The notes under the pieces are model-generated. The model was not told the origin of the DNA, searched no databases, and was given only the letters and a program-made list of their open reading frames with translations. From positions 1 to 17,320 of the forward strand of contig JALXDB010000315.1 in NCBI GenBank assembly GCA_026990615.1: a DNA stretch of 17,320 bases, in the 5' to 3' direction. The stretch comes from Spirochaetota bacterium (GTDB lineage Bacteria > Spirochaetota > B62-G9). Shown here one piece after another: positions 1 to 7,221 of the stretch. Both the position numbers and the translations under genes were made by a program. The first letter of the stretch is position 1. Each line of letters opens with the position of its first letter.

Positions 1-389
1 ACATTTAATAGGGCCAATGTCGAGTTTTCAATTTTAATTCAAAAAATACATAATTTTATATCTTTAATACTATAAAAAGTAGCGTGTAATTTGTTATAAT
101 TATATATTTAAAAATTCGAATTTCGCCCTAATAGATATTAAATTATTGTAGGTTTTCGTCCCAATTCTCTATCATATTCATAATCTTAAATTACCAACGT
201 TTTCGGCCTGAATTATCCATAATATTTATAAATCTTAAATTATTGGTGTCAACGCCCCAATTAAACCCAATATTTATAAATCTTAACATAATATTAACAT
301 TAAATTAATTTTATTATACCTTTACCTAAAAAACAGGATTATATTTTTATTGTAAAAAAACGAGTTCACTGTAAACCTCCCTATATACC
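1..389. other. AT-rich intergenic region without recognisable gene
   Basis: No reading frame of useful length is visible on either strand. The stretch is very AT-rich, with A- and T-runs, and contains the degenerate tandem repeat listed separately. The motif CG-N-CC followed by an AAT-type run recurs near 124, 157, 204 and 253. The region ends at the hairpin terminator at 390-441. It could be the leader or promoter region of the plus-strand cluster, or the tail of a unit lying upstream of the window. Confidence 0.6.
134..290. repeat. degenerate ~48-bp tandem repeat, about three units
   Basis: The marker ATCTTAAATTA and its variants start near 134, 182, 231 and 279, giving spacings of 48, 49 and 48 bp. 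Within each unit a GC-richer core follows about 20 bp later (TTCGTCCCAATT, TTCGGCCTGAATT, AACGCCCCAATT), and then an AT-rich run resembling ATATTTATAAATC. Units two and three are the most alike; unit one and the partial fourth are more diverged. A further core-like motif (TTCGCCCTAAT) lies at 122-132 but is out of phase. The units are too diverged for a CRISPR array. Repeated protein-binding sites or a decayed satellite are possible. Confidence 0.55.
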
Positions 390-441
390 AACCCCCCATT
401 GCAGATAATTAACCCTCTTGTGTAGTGGGGGGTTATTTTTT
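390..441 (+). terminator. strong intrinsic terminator hairpin
   Basis: The left arm AACCCCCCATT (390-400) pairs with AGTGGGGGGTT (424-434) over 11 positions including one G-U wobble. The loop is 23 nt, and the right arm is followed by an A and then a T-run (436-441). The T-run lies on the plus-strand side only. It sits about 70 bp upstream of the first plus-strand gene with no plus-strand gene before it in the window, so it either ends a transcript from outside the window or acts as a leader attenuator. The loop and the upstream flank hold two other C-rich strands (374-381 and 410-416) that could also pair with the G-run. Confidence 0.65.
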
Positions 442-507
442 AATCAATATTTTAAAGAAAATTAACTATACAGATGATGTATATTACTATATATCCAGAA
501 AAAGCCA

Positions 508-1584
508 TTGATTGTGGAGCAAATTAGAAACGAAAATAAAACGATGAAAAGGCCAAAACTACTGAATGAATACACACTCTACGAAATTGATAACCTTCCC
601 CCGCACAGAATTAAAACTGCGGTTGTTGGAGAGCTGAACTACACTATTTTTTTATACACTGATACCCCCCATTTGTCAGGCAAAATGGAAATTTCTCATT
701 TTTCCAAAAAATGGGGAGGGGAAGGTCTTTACGTTGTTGACTCACTGGCCCATCTGGGCGGGAACCCCATCCTGTTTACTTGCACAGGTTCTGATAACGA
801 GAGCAGCAAAATGCTTGAGTATCTGGCCAACGCAGGTGTAGATATAAAAAATATTAAAAAGGTACCCGATGGCAATACCCCTTTCAGGCTTCTTTTCATT
901 GAAAGAAGATATAGCAGAATTCTACTTGATGTCAACTACACGGGAGTTAAGAAACTGTTCTCCGTTAGAAATTTTAAATACGAAGACATAATTAATGGGA
1001 TAAGTTCAATCCATGTTGAGGGCAGCTTGATAAACGATCAAACGATAGACGAAATCATCTATATGTTAAAATACTTCACAAACAGAGGAGTATCAACTTC
1101 AGTTACACAGGCAATCGGCAGAGCAGGTATCAACGAAGGTAATTTACGAAAAATAATTAACAATTTAAACATAATATTCGTAACCGGATACAAAGATGCA
1201 GAAGATGATAAAATACTAAAAACAGCAGAGGAATTAAAAAAACAAAGCAAAAGCCTTACAACGGTGGTTTTTGTAAACCCGCATAAGACCTTCATCCATC
1301 ATTTTAACAGTCTATTTTCAATAAATCATCCCTCTAAGGATTCACATAAAGATTCTCCTTCACTCCTCGCAGGAAGCTATATGGATTTTCAACATCTGTT
1401 TACGGGGGCTTTTATATTTTTTTATCAGAAGAGACTGCCTATAGAACTTACAGGATTGTTCTCCATGCTCTATGCAAAGGCCAGCAAAAGAAGAGAAGAA
1501 AAAACAGGTGTTGATGCAATTAAAAAAATGTTGCATAGATATAAAATAATTGATTCTGGAAATAACAGTATCATGATACAATAG
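508..1584 (+). CDS. PfkB-family carbohydrate kinase-like protein, probably catalytically impaired
   Basis: The fold is assigned from the N-terminal PfkB pattern: a beta strand KTAVVGELN near residues 37-45, then WGGEGLYVVDSLAHLGGNP around 69-87 and a run ending NAGVDIKNI, which parallels the ribokinase GG-x-G-x-N-x-A...LG region. The length (358 aa) is slightly above the usual 300-340. In the C-terminal half the signature DTxGAGD should occur, but the aligned stretch reads SYMDFQH (residues 290-296), followed by a normal LFTGAF helix. The GAGD anion hole and catalytic Asp therefore seem to be missing. This may be a sugar-binding or regulatory pseudokinase. The start is uncertain: TTG at 508, GTG at 514 and ATG at 544 are all in frame, none with a good Shine-Dalgarno; the ATG loses only a non-conserved leader. 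The isomerase-like gene follows after 186 bp. Confidence 0.75.
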   Translation: MIVEQIRNENKTMKRPKLLNEYTLYEIDNLPPHRIKTAVVGELNYTIFLYTDTPHLSGKMEISHFSKKWGGEGLYVVDSLAHLGGNPILFTCTGSDNESSKMLEYLANAGVDIKNIKKVPDGNTPFRLLFIERRYSRILLDVNYTGVKKLFSVRNFKYEDIINGISSIHVEGSLINDQTIDEIIYMLKYFTNRGVSTSVTQAIGRAGINEGNLRKIINNLNIIFVTGYKDAEDDKILKTAEELKKQSKSLTTVVFVNPHKTFIHHFNSLFSINHPSKDSHKDSPSLLAGSYMDFQHLFTGAFIFFYQKRLPIELTGLFSMLYAKASKRREEKTGVDAIKKMLHRYKIIDSGNNSIMIQ

Positions 1585-1770
1585 GATTAATTAAACCAGG
1601 TTATTACCTCATAATAGATGCGCAATAGATACCTTAATATTTCACGGTTATTCAGTTATTACTTATATGCCAGGGCTAGATTAAAACTTGTTTTTAGCAA
1701 TATAATTATTTACAGTAATTAATAGTTTTCATATTCAACAATTCTTAACTTTAAAATAACGGAGGTTACC

Positions 1771-3153
1771 ATGATTAGACCAAAAGCAGGTTTTATTGTT
1801 TACGGTGTACATAAAGATGGATTAAAAGATCCTCTCGGTAAACCATTTATCGATGATTCACTAATCGAAAAATCGAAGAATAAACTGAAAGAAAAGGGGA
1901 TTGCTATTATAGAGCATGACGTTGTAGTTTCGACAAAAAAAGAGGCAAAGGAAGCTTTCAGAAAAATGAAAATGGACGAGAGCATAGACTGCGTTGTACT
2001 TTTTTCCGGAACCTGGGTATGGGCAGCACACCTTATCGCAGCCATTCGCGACTACGCAATGACCGGAAGAGGAATAATAATCTGGACTCATCCCGGCTCT
2101 CAGGGCTGGAGGCCAGTCGGTGGTCTTGTTATGCACGGAGCATTAATGGAGGTAGGCATTCCGCACAGATTTGTATACGGAGGAATTGATGAAGATGACC
2201 AGATAGATAAAATCGTAAGCTACTGCAAGGGAAGCCACCTGAAGAACTATCTAAATATGTCCACAATTGGCGCCTTCGGTGGAAGGGGAATGGGACAGAC
2301 AGTTGGAGTGGCCGATCCATCCCAGTGGATGAGAGTGTTTGGAATTGATATAGACTCAAGGGATACAACTAAACTTATTAAAACGGCCGAGGCAATAACA
2401 AGTAAAGAGATCGAGGAGGTAATGCCAAGAATAAAGAAACTTTTCGGTACCTTACCCGATATGACCCCCGTAAATGAACGTTCAATAAGGCTGTACCTGG
2501 CATTGAAAAAGATAGTACAGGAAGAAGGGTTTGACTTCTACACGATACAGTCCTTTCCAGGGCTTGCAGATGAATACGTTGCCACCTGCTTTGCCCAATC
2601 GATGATGCTTGAAGATGGATATGGCACATCCACGCTTGGAGATTTTAACACGGCCCTTACAACACTCCTTCTGACAAAACTCAGCAAGGAGAGAGTTTAC
2701 TACGGAGACCTGCAGCACATCGACAGAAAAACAAAAGAGATAAAGATAATAGGCGATGGTGCATGCCCGCCATCCTTAGCGGGCAAGGTGGGACCCGCGG
2801 GATTTGCAGAGCATGGAATTCCCACAGAAGGAGAGGCAGGTGGGTTATCTGTAAAGCTTGTATGCAAAGTAGGCGAAGGGGTTATAGCAAGGCTGGGGAG
2901 AATAAACGGGGAATTTATAATGGTAATCGCCGACGTTTCTATTTTTGAACCTCCGGCAGACCAGATTGAGGATAGATTAAAGGAGTGCGGAATTCCTTTC
3001 TGGCCCCACGGATTTGTCAGGGTTCGCGGAGATATAGACACTCTTCTAAAATACTGGACCAATGAATACGCATGCCTGGGCTATGGCAAAGAGTTGACTC
3101 CGGCACTTGCTGATTTTTGCGAACAGGTGGGTATTAAATACATTGTAGTTTGA
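1771..3153 (+). CDS. L-fucose/L-arabinose isomerase-like protein
   Basis: This 460-aa protein matches the family of short FucI/AraA-related proteins, which interconvert aldoses and ketoses or are uncharacterised. Landmarks are a Rossmann-like N-terminal half with LFSGTWVW (77-84) and WTHPGSQGW (105-113), GAFGGRGMGQ (167-176), and a C-terminal half with MLEDGYG (279-285), GDFNTALT (290-297), YYGDLQHID (310-318) and FWPHGFVRVRGD (410-421). By analogy with E. coli FucI (Glu337, Asp361, His528), E281, D313 and H413 are plausible metal ligands; this is inferred without an alignment. ATG at 1771 is preceded by a good Shine-Dalgarno (GGAG at 1762-1765). A TATAAT hexamer at 1701-1706 in the upstream spacer could be a -10 box but has no good -35. 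No signal peptide, so cytosolic. The substrate cannot be predicted. Confidence 0.85.
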   Translation: MIRPKAGFIVYGVHKDGLKDPLGKPFIDDSLIEKSKNKLKEKGIAIIEHDVVVSTKKEAKEAFRKMKMDESIDCVVLFSGTWVWAAHLIAAIRDYAMTGRGIIIWTHPGSQGWRPVGGLVMHGALMEVGIPHRFVYGGIDEDDQIDKIVSYCKGSHLKNYLNMSTIGAFGGRGMGQTVGVADPSQWMRVFGIDIDSRDTTKLIKTAEAITSKEIEEVMPRIKKLFGTLPDMTPVNERSIRLYLALKKIVQEEGFDFYTIQSFPGLADEYVATCFAQSMMLEDGYGTSTLGDFNTALTTLLLTKLSKERVYYGDLQHIDRKTKEIKIIGDGACPPSLAGKVGPAGFAEHGIPTEGEAGGLSVKLVCKVGEGVIARLGRINGEFIMVIADVSIFEPPADQIEDRLKECGIPFWPHGFVRVRGDIDTLLKYWTNEYACLGYGKELTPALADFCEQVGIKYIVV

Positions 3154-3178
3154 TAATATTATTTTACTGTGGATTACT

Positions 3179-3295
3179 ATGGATACGAAATCGATCGAAC
3201 CATATAAAAACCCGAAAACGGGATTTATAAAGTTATATAAAAGCATACAATTTTTTACTTTAAAAAGTGGAGAAAAGTCAGGATGCAACGGTTAA
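3179..3295 (+). CDS. possible small ORF (38 aa) overlapping the amidohydrolase start
   Basis: An ATG at 3179 opens a 38-codon frame ending in TAA at 3293-3295, so it overlaps the start of the amidohydrolase gene (3283) in another frame. The predicted peptide is basic and has a short aromatic-hydrophobic centre (FIKLYKSIQFFTL). The only ribosome-binding candidate is a weak GTGGA about 8 bases upstream. A CCCG-AAAA-CGGG hairpin lies inside it. It fills most of the 129-bp spacer between two cluster genes, so it could be a small protein or a coupling peptide that delivers ribosomes to the amidohydrolase start. It could equally be chance. Confidence 0.25.
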   Translation: MDTKSIEPYKNPKTGFIKLYKSIQFFTLKSGEKSGCNG

Positions 3296-4365
3296 AAGAC
3301 CTGAAATTGAGTGAATTTAAACCAAAACCCATGCTTGTTACCGATGTGCATATACCCGATAGGGCAAGATTCCCTGTGATTGACGCCCATAACCATCTCT
3401 TCGGAGATCCAGAGCCATCCGAGGTGGTCAAAGAGATGGATGAAGCCGGTGTGGAAATTTTTATAAACCTCACCGGCAATACAAAATTCACCTTTACAGA
3501 GGAAGGGTACAGGGTCGCAAAGCGAGATATTGACTTCTTTATAAAAAGGTACAGCGAAAGATATCCCGGCAGATTTTACTGCTTCACAATGAGTGTTTTC
3601 GCAGACATGTCAGGCGAAATTCTGATAAAGAGTGACGACTTTGCCGATCTCGCAGTGGAAGAGCTGGAACAGGATATAAAAAAAGGGGCCGTTGGACTGA
3701 AAATAACAAAGGAGCTTGGATTGAAATTCAGGGATTACAAAAACCAAATGATTGCAATCGACGATAGTAGGCTTGACCCCATATGGGCAAAAGCGGCCCA
3801 ACTTGATATACCTGTTCTTATACATACATCCGATCCGGCGGCGTTTTTTCAACCCCTCGATGAACATAACGAACACTACCAGACTCTGAGACTTGCTCCC
3901 GAGTGGAGCTTTTACAACTCGTACTTCAGCAAGGAGGAGCTCTTATCCCAGAGAAACAGGGTTATAGAAAGACACAGAAAAACGAGATTTATATGTGCCC
4001 ATGTAGGGGGTTACTCCGAAAATTTGAAATATGTTGCCAGATTCCTGGATGATCATCCGAACGCATTCATTGATATTGCAGCGAGAATAGATGAACTCGG
4101 GCGTCAACCCTATACAGCGAGAGATTTCTTGATCAGGTACCAGAACAGGGTACTATTCGGCACAGACATGCCGGCAAAAAGGGAGGTATACAGAAGTTAC
4201 TACAGGTTTCTTGAAACCAAAGATGAATATTTCGATTACCCCGACTATGTTGGCAGGTTCGGATACTCTCGCTGGAGGATTTACGGTTTGTACCTACCCA
4301 GGAGTGTTCTAAAAAAGATATACTATAAAAATGCCCTAAAAATTATAAAAGGCCTGAGCATATGA
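3283..4365 (+). CDS. metal-dependent amidohydrolase (amidohydrolase_2 / TIM-barrel) family protein
   Basis: The protein (360 aa) has the ordered motifs of the amidohydrolase_2 superfamily: DAHNHLFG with the HxH metal ligands H36 and H38, LIHTSDP with H181 on the barrel, FICAHVGG with H240, and LFGTDMP with the catalytic Asp D295. Family members include lactonases, decarboxylases and hydrolases of sugar acids. Residues 185-225 and the C-terminal region after 300 form longer insertions that probably shape the substrate pocket. A GGAG Shine-Dalgarno at 3270-3273 precedes the ATG with good spacing. The stop overlaps the next start by 4 bases (ATGA), so the next protein is translationally coupled. 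Next to a sugar-isomerase-like gene, a sugar lactone or acylated sugar is a reasonable guess for the substrate. Confidence 0.85.
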   Translation: MQRLKDLKLSEFKPKPMLVTDVHIPDRARFPVIDAHNHLFGDPEPSEVVKEMDEAGVEIFINLTGNTKFTFTEEGYRVAKRDIDFFIKRYSERYPGRFYCFTMSVFADMSGEILIKSDDFADLAVEELEQDIKKGAVGLKITKELGLKFRDYKNQMIAIDDSRLDPIWAKAAQLDIPVLIHTSDPAAFFQPLDEHNEHYQTLRLAPEWSFYNSYFSKEELLSQRNRVIERHRKTRFICAHVGGYSENLKYVARFLDDHPNAFIDIAARIDELGRQPYTARDFLIRYQNRVLFGTDMPAKREVYRSYYRFLETKDEYFDYPDYVGRFGYSRWRIYGLYLPRSVLKKIYYKNALKIIKGLSI

Positions 4366-5756
4366 CCGACGGTTATCTATATATTGACTGGAAAAAGATA
4401 GATATAACCCCGAGGCACCCCGTTTCAATGGCCGGATACTTCAACAGCAGAGTTTCAAAAGGGGTTCTTGATCCTCTGTACTCAAGGCTTCTTGGGATCT
4501 CCGATAAAAAACACAGTTTTCTCTTTATTCAAATCGACACATGTCTTCTTGGATACGAATATGCGAAATCTCTGAGATTAAAGATAGCTTCGGCCACATC
4601 TTTTACATACGACAGCATAATGGTTTTTGCCTCCCACATTCATACAGGCCCGGCCCTCGAGGCGTTATTTGAAGCAAAAGAGGAAACAGAATATAAGAAC
4701 TGGCTGGAAGAGCAGATCATTTCGTCTGCTAAATCCCTATCTCCGGAGTATAAATGCACTACAACTACAATCAAAACGACGTATAAAAATCTTGCTTCAA
4801 ACAGAAGATGGTTTATGAAAGATGGAAGGCTGCTAACCAACCCGCCCAAAGGCTCCGGACAGCTTTTAAAACCCGAAGGTCCTGTCGACAGGGAGCTTCA
4901 GGCAATTGTTTTTAACTCCCCTGGATTAATCCCGGAAGTGATTCTTGTTAATATATCAAACCACACCGATACAATTGACGGAGATATGATAAGCGCTGAT
5001 TGGCCGGGATTCATGGAGCGTAAAGTACAGCGTGTATTAAACAGCAATATTATGGTTATCCCGTCAATAGCTCCAGCCGGAAATATCAACCATTTCGACT
5101 TTTCATCCCCGCACCCCCAGACATCTTACGCCGAAGCCGAAAGAATAGGAAACGGTTACGGAAATATTCTAGTATCCGCACTGAAAAAGGCTAAACCTCT
5201 AAATGTCAAAGAAATATTCTTTACAGCCGGAGAAATAACAATTCCATCAAGAGAAGTAGATAGAGCGGAAATCGAAGGGGCCAGGTCTTCCGTTAATAAA
5301 AATGCAAACAAAATAGCATCATCTAAAAATCTGACCGCTGAAGATCTGGCAAATGAAATCAGTGAGGTTAAATTAATTTTTCAAAAGGAACTTTTAAAGT
5401 ACGTTGAAGCAAGAAAAGAAAAATACAACATTCCGGTACAGGCTCTATTTTTTCTGCCCGATAAAAAGGGAGACAAAAAAGCCCGGCCTGTTTCAGTAAT
5501 CTCCATACCGGGCGAACCATTTGTGGAGATAGGCCTCAAACTTAAAAGGACCCGTGGTTACAAGATGATTGTTCCTATTTCACTGGCAAACGGATACTAC
5601 GGGTATATCCCTCTTAAAAAACACTTTAAACATGGAGGATACGAGGTTCTTACAACACCCTTTAACTGCCTTTCTGAAAAGGCAGGCTCAATTTTAGTCA
5701 AGGAATACAAAAAAATACTTAAAGCAGGGATAAAACACAAAACTATCCCCGGTTAA
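4362..5756 (+). CDS. neutral/alkaline ceramidase N-terminal-domain-like protein, probable metal hydrolase
   Basis: At 464 aa this fits the bacterial 'neutral/alkaline non-lysosomal ceramidase, N-terminal' family. The ordered motifs are ITPRHPVSMAGYF (15-27), the His-rich ASHIHTGP (90-97), SNHTDTI (199-205), APAGNINHFDF (237-247), SIPGEPF (381-387) and NGYYGYIP (410-417). H92/H94, H201, E385 and Y412/Y413/Y415 are candidate zinc ligands by analogy with Pseudomonas neutral ceramidase. The ceramidase GDVSPN motif with its catalytic Ser is replaced by GNINHF (240-245). There is no signal peptide, although true ceramidases are exported, so a different, intracellular substrate is likely. The start is the ATG of the ATGA overlap with the amidohydrolase, implying that the two proteins act together. 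No terminator hairpin was found in the 35 bp before the convergent gene. Confidence 0.8.
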   Translation: MTDGYLYIDWKKIDITPRHPVSMAGYFNSRVSKGVLDPLYSRLLGISDKKHSFLFIQIDTCLLGYEYAKSLRLKIASATSFTYDSIMVFASHIHTGPALEALFEAKEETEYKNWLEEQIISSAKSLSPEYKCTTTTIKTTYKNLASNRRWFMKDGRLLTNPPKGSGQLLKPEGPVDRELQAIVFNSPGLIPEVILVNISNHTDTIDGDMISADWPGFMERKVQRVLNSNIMVIPSIAPAGNINHFDFSSPHPQTSYAEAERIGNGYGNILVSALKKAKPLNVKEIFFTAGEITIPSREVDRAEIEGARSSVNKNANKIASSKNLTAEDLANEISEVKLIFQKELLKYVEARKEKYNIPVQALFFLPDKKGDKKARPVSVISIPGEPFVEIGLKLKRTRGYKMIVPISLANGYYGYIPLKKHFKHGGYEVLTTPFNCLSEKAGSILVKEYKKILKAGIKHKTIPG

Positions 5757-5791
5757 AAGTAAAAAAATAGGCCGTGTTTTGCTCCTGCAAA

Positions 5792-6295
5792 TTAAACCTT
5801 CTTGAAAAGAAGCTTCAGGCATTCAGGTTTCAGGCTGAACATAGGAACCTTTTTCATATACTCAAGATAGTCCTCACCAAACTTTCTTATTGCTTCAGGT
5901 TCCTCGATCAACTTAATCATAACCACCATTAACAGCATCTCCCCTGGAGCTATAAAAAATATAAAAGAAGGTGAGCCCATGAGAAGTGCGAAGGAAAGGG
6001 GAAAAAACATCAACCCAAAATGCATCGGATGCCTCATACATCCGTATACCCCCGTTGTCACAAGAACATTTGTTGTGAGTCTGGGAATTTCACCATTTCT
6101 TCCGTATTTAGCAAGATACCTTCCCGTGTTTCTGCTTATAATCATAACAATCCTGAGCAGGACAAGCCCGATAATGCTCGATGCAACGTGAAACATGATA
6201 CTGGAAAAAAGGGTCCTGAACATCCTCAGGTCGATTAAGATTCCACCGGTTATACCGCCGAAGATAAACACCGCCCATATCAATAACCTTGCCAT
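5792..6295 (-). CDS. membrane methyltransferase of the ICMT/PEMT (isoprenylcysteine methyltransferase-like) family
   Basis: This 167-aa integral membrane protein has hydrophobic segments at about 1-20, 33-53, 93-107 and 109-128. The family signature is visible: GVYGCMRHPMHFG (82-94), then EEPEA (131-135) and FGEDYLEYMKKVPMF (139-153), which correspond to the RHP-x-Y and E...G-x-x-Y-x-x-Y-x-x-x-V-P elements that bind S-adenosylmethionine. The likely role is methylation of a lipid or small hydrophobic molecule in the cytoplasmic membrane; the substrate is unknown. A GAGGT Shine-Dalgarno precedes the ATG. It begins 22 bp after the ppsR-like gene and is probably cotranscribed with it. The 3' end contains a small CTTCTT/AAGAAG hairpin (5798-5812) that does not look like a terminator. 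Confidence 0.8.
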   Translation of the reverse strand: MARLLIWAVFIFGGITGGILIDLRMFRTLFSSIMFHVASSIIGLVLLRIVMIISRNTGRYLAKYGRNGEIPRLTTNVLVTTGVYGCMRHPMHFGLMFFPLSFALLMGSPSFIFFIAPGEMLLMVVMIKLIEEPEAIRKFGEDYLEYMKKVPMFSLKPECLKLLFKKV

Positions 6296-6317
6296 ATTGC
6301 ACCTCTAATATCTAAAA

Positions 6318-7145
6318 TTAGATTGAAACAAGCTGAATTATCTCCTTTGCAATATCCTCAACAGTTCTATAGCTAACATCTATCAAAGGCCACTTCTTAC
6401 CGTAATTGGAGATCTTTTTGCAGTAATCTATCTCTTCTGTTATGCTCTTAAGATCGGTGTATCCATCCACCCGAGGATCTCCCAGCTTTTTTATTCTGTC
6501 CATTCTTCTTTTCTGAAGTAGGGATGGTTCAATTATCAGGCAGAAGACTTTCAGGGGATACTTTTCAAGGATATCAGGTGGTTTCAATCCTTTAATAATA
6601 GGTATATTTGCCACTTTCCACCCCGAATAGGCAAGATAGACCGAAAGAGGAGTTTTTCCGACCCTTGAGGGGCCGATAAGAATAATGTCCGCCTGAACTG
6701 CGGTTTTAATCGATACTCCATCATCATGCTTAATGGTAAAATCAACAGCATCGACCATTCTGTAATAGTCTCTGTTTAATTTATAGGTTAAACCCGGAAG
6801 TTCTTTTGGCACCTTCTGTAGAAACTTTTCCATTGTCGATATCAGGGGACCGAAAAGATCTACCGACAGGATATGATTTTCCGTACAGAGCCTGTACATT
6901 AACCTTCGGTTCATCTTTGAAACAAGAGTGTAGACAACCATTCCTGACTCCTGTTTCACGCGTTCCACAACATCCCTTATTTTTCTCTCGTCAGTAACAT
7001 CCTTCACTATTCTGAACTCCACATCCCCGGTGTCAAACTGATAGCTTGCCGCTTTGATAAGCTGGGAAGCAGTCCTGCCCGTACCGTCGGAAATTATCCA
7101 CAGAATTTTTTTCTTTATATTATTTTCAACTCTATCTTTCTCCAT
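6318..7145 (-). CDS. PpsR-type bifunctional kinase/pyrophosphorylase (DUF299) regulating PEP synthase or PPDK
   Basis: The 275-aa sequence matches the PpsR/PDRP family over its whole length. It has an N-terminal SDGTGRTA (19-26), the conserved FTIKHDDG (136-143), the P-loop-like GPSRVGKTPLSVYLA (158-172) and a C-terminal IDVSYRTVEDIAKEI. Family members phosphorylate and dephosphorylate a threonine in PEP synthase or pyruvate phosphate dikinase using ADP and phosphate, switching pyruvate/PEP flux. Which of the two is the partner cannot be told, since neither target is in the window. An AAGGA motif lies about 10 bases before the ATG. A weak minus-strand promoter (TTTACT, 16 bp, GATAAT at 7178-7173) fits the 76-bp divergent spacer shared with the ROK gene. 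Confidence 0.88.
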   Translation of the reverse strand: MEKDRVENNIKKKILWIISDGTGRTASQLIKAASYQFDTGDVEFRIVKDVTDERKIRDVVERVKQESGMVVYTLVSKMNRRLMYRLCTENHILSVDLFGPLISTMEKFLQKVPKELPGLTYKLNRDYYRMVDAVDFTIKHDDGVSIKTAVQADIILIGPSRVGKTPLSVYLAYSGWKVANIPIIKGLKPPDILEKYPLKVFCLIIEPSLLQKRRMDRIKKLGDPRVDGYTDLKSITEEIDYCKKISNYGKKWPLIDVSYRTVEDIAKEIIQLVSI

Positions 7146-7221
7146 CCCAACAGAATCCTTGATTTATCTTGTATTATCTCTTAAATTAATTTACAGTAAA
7201 AGTATAAATATAATATTAATC

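Noticed and set aside
121..290. CRISPR array
   Set aside because: The repeated units are similar along their whole length and diverged, with no conserved repeat alternating with unique spacers, and no cas gene is present.
2700..3062. 120-aa minus-strand reading frame
   Set aside because: It lies wholly antisense within the isomerase-like gene, whose motifs are clear, and has no ribosome site or recognisable features.
5798..5812. Terminator between the convergent genes near 5790
   Set aside because: The CTTCTT/AAGAAG hairpin is inside the methyltransferase gene, is AT-rich, and is not followed by a T-run on either strand.
7054..7221. Upstream extension of the ROK reading frame by 56 codons
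   Set aside because: Most of it runs antisense through the start of the ppsR-like gene, the residues are hydrophobic and unrelated to ROK regulators, and ATG 7222 gives the normal length.
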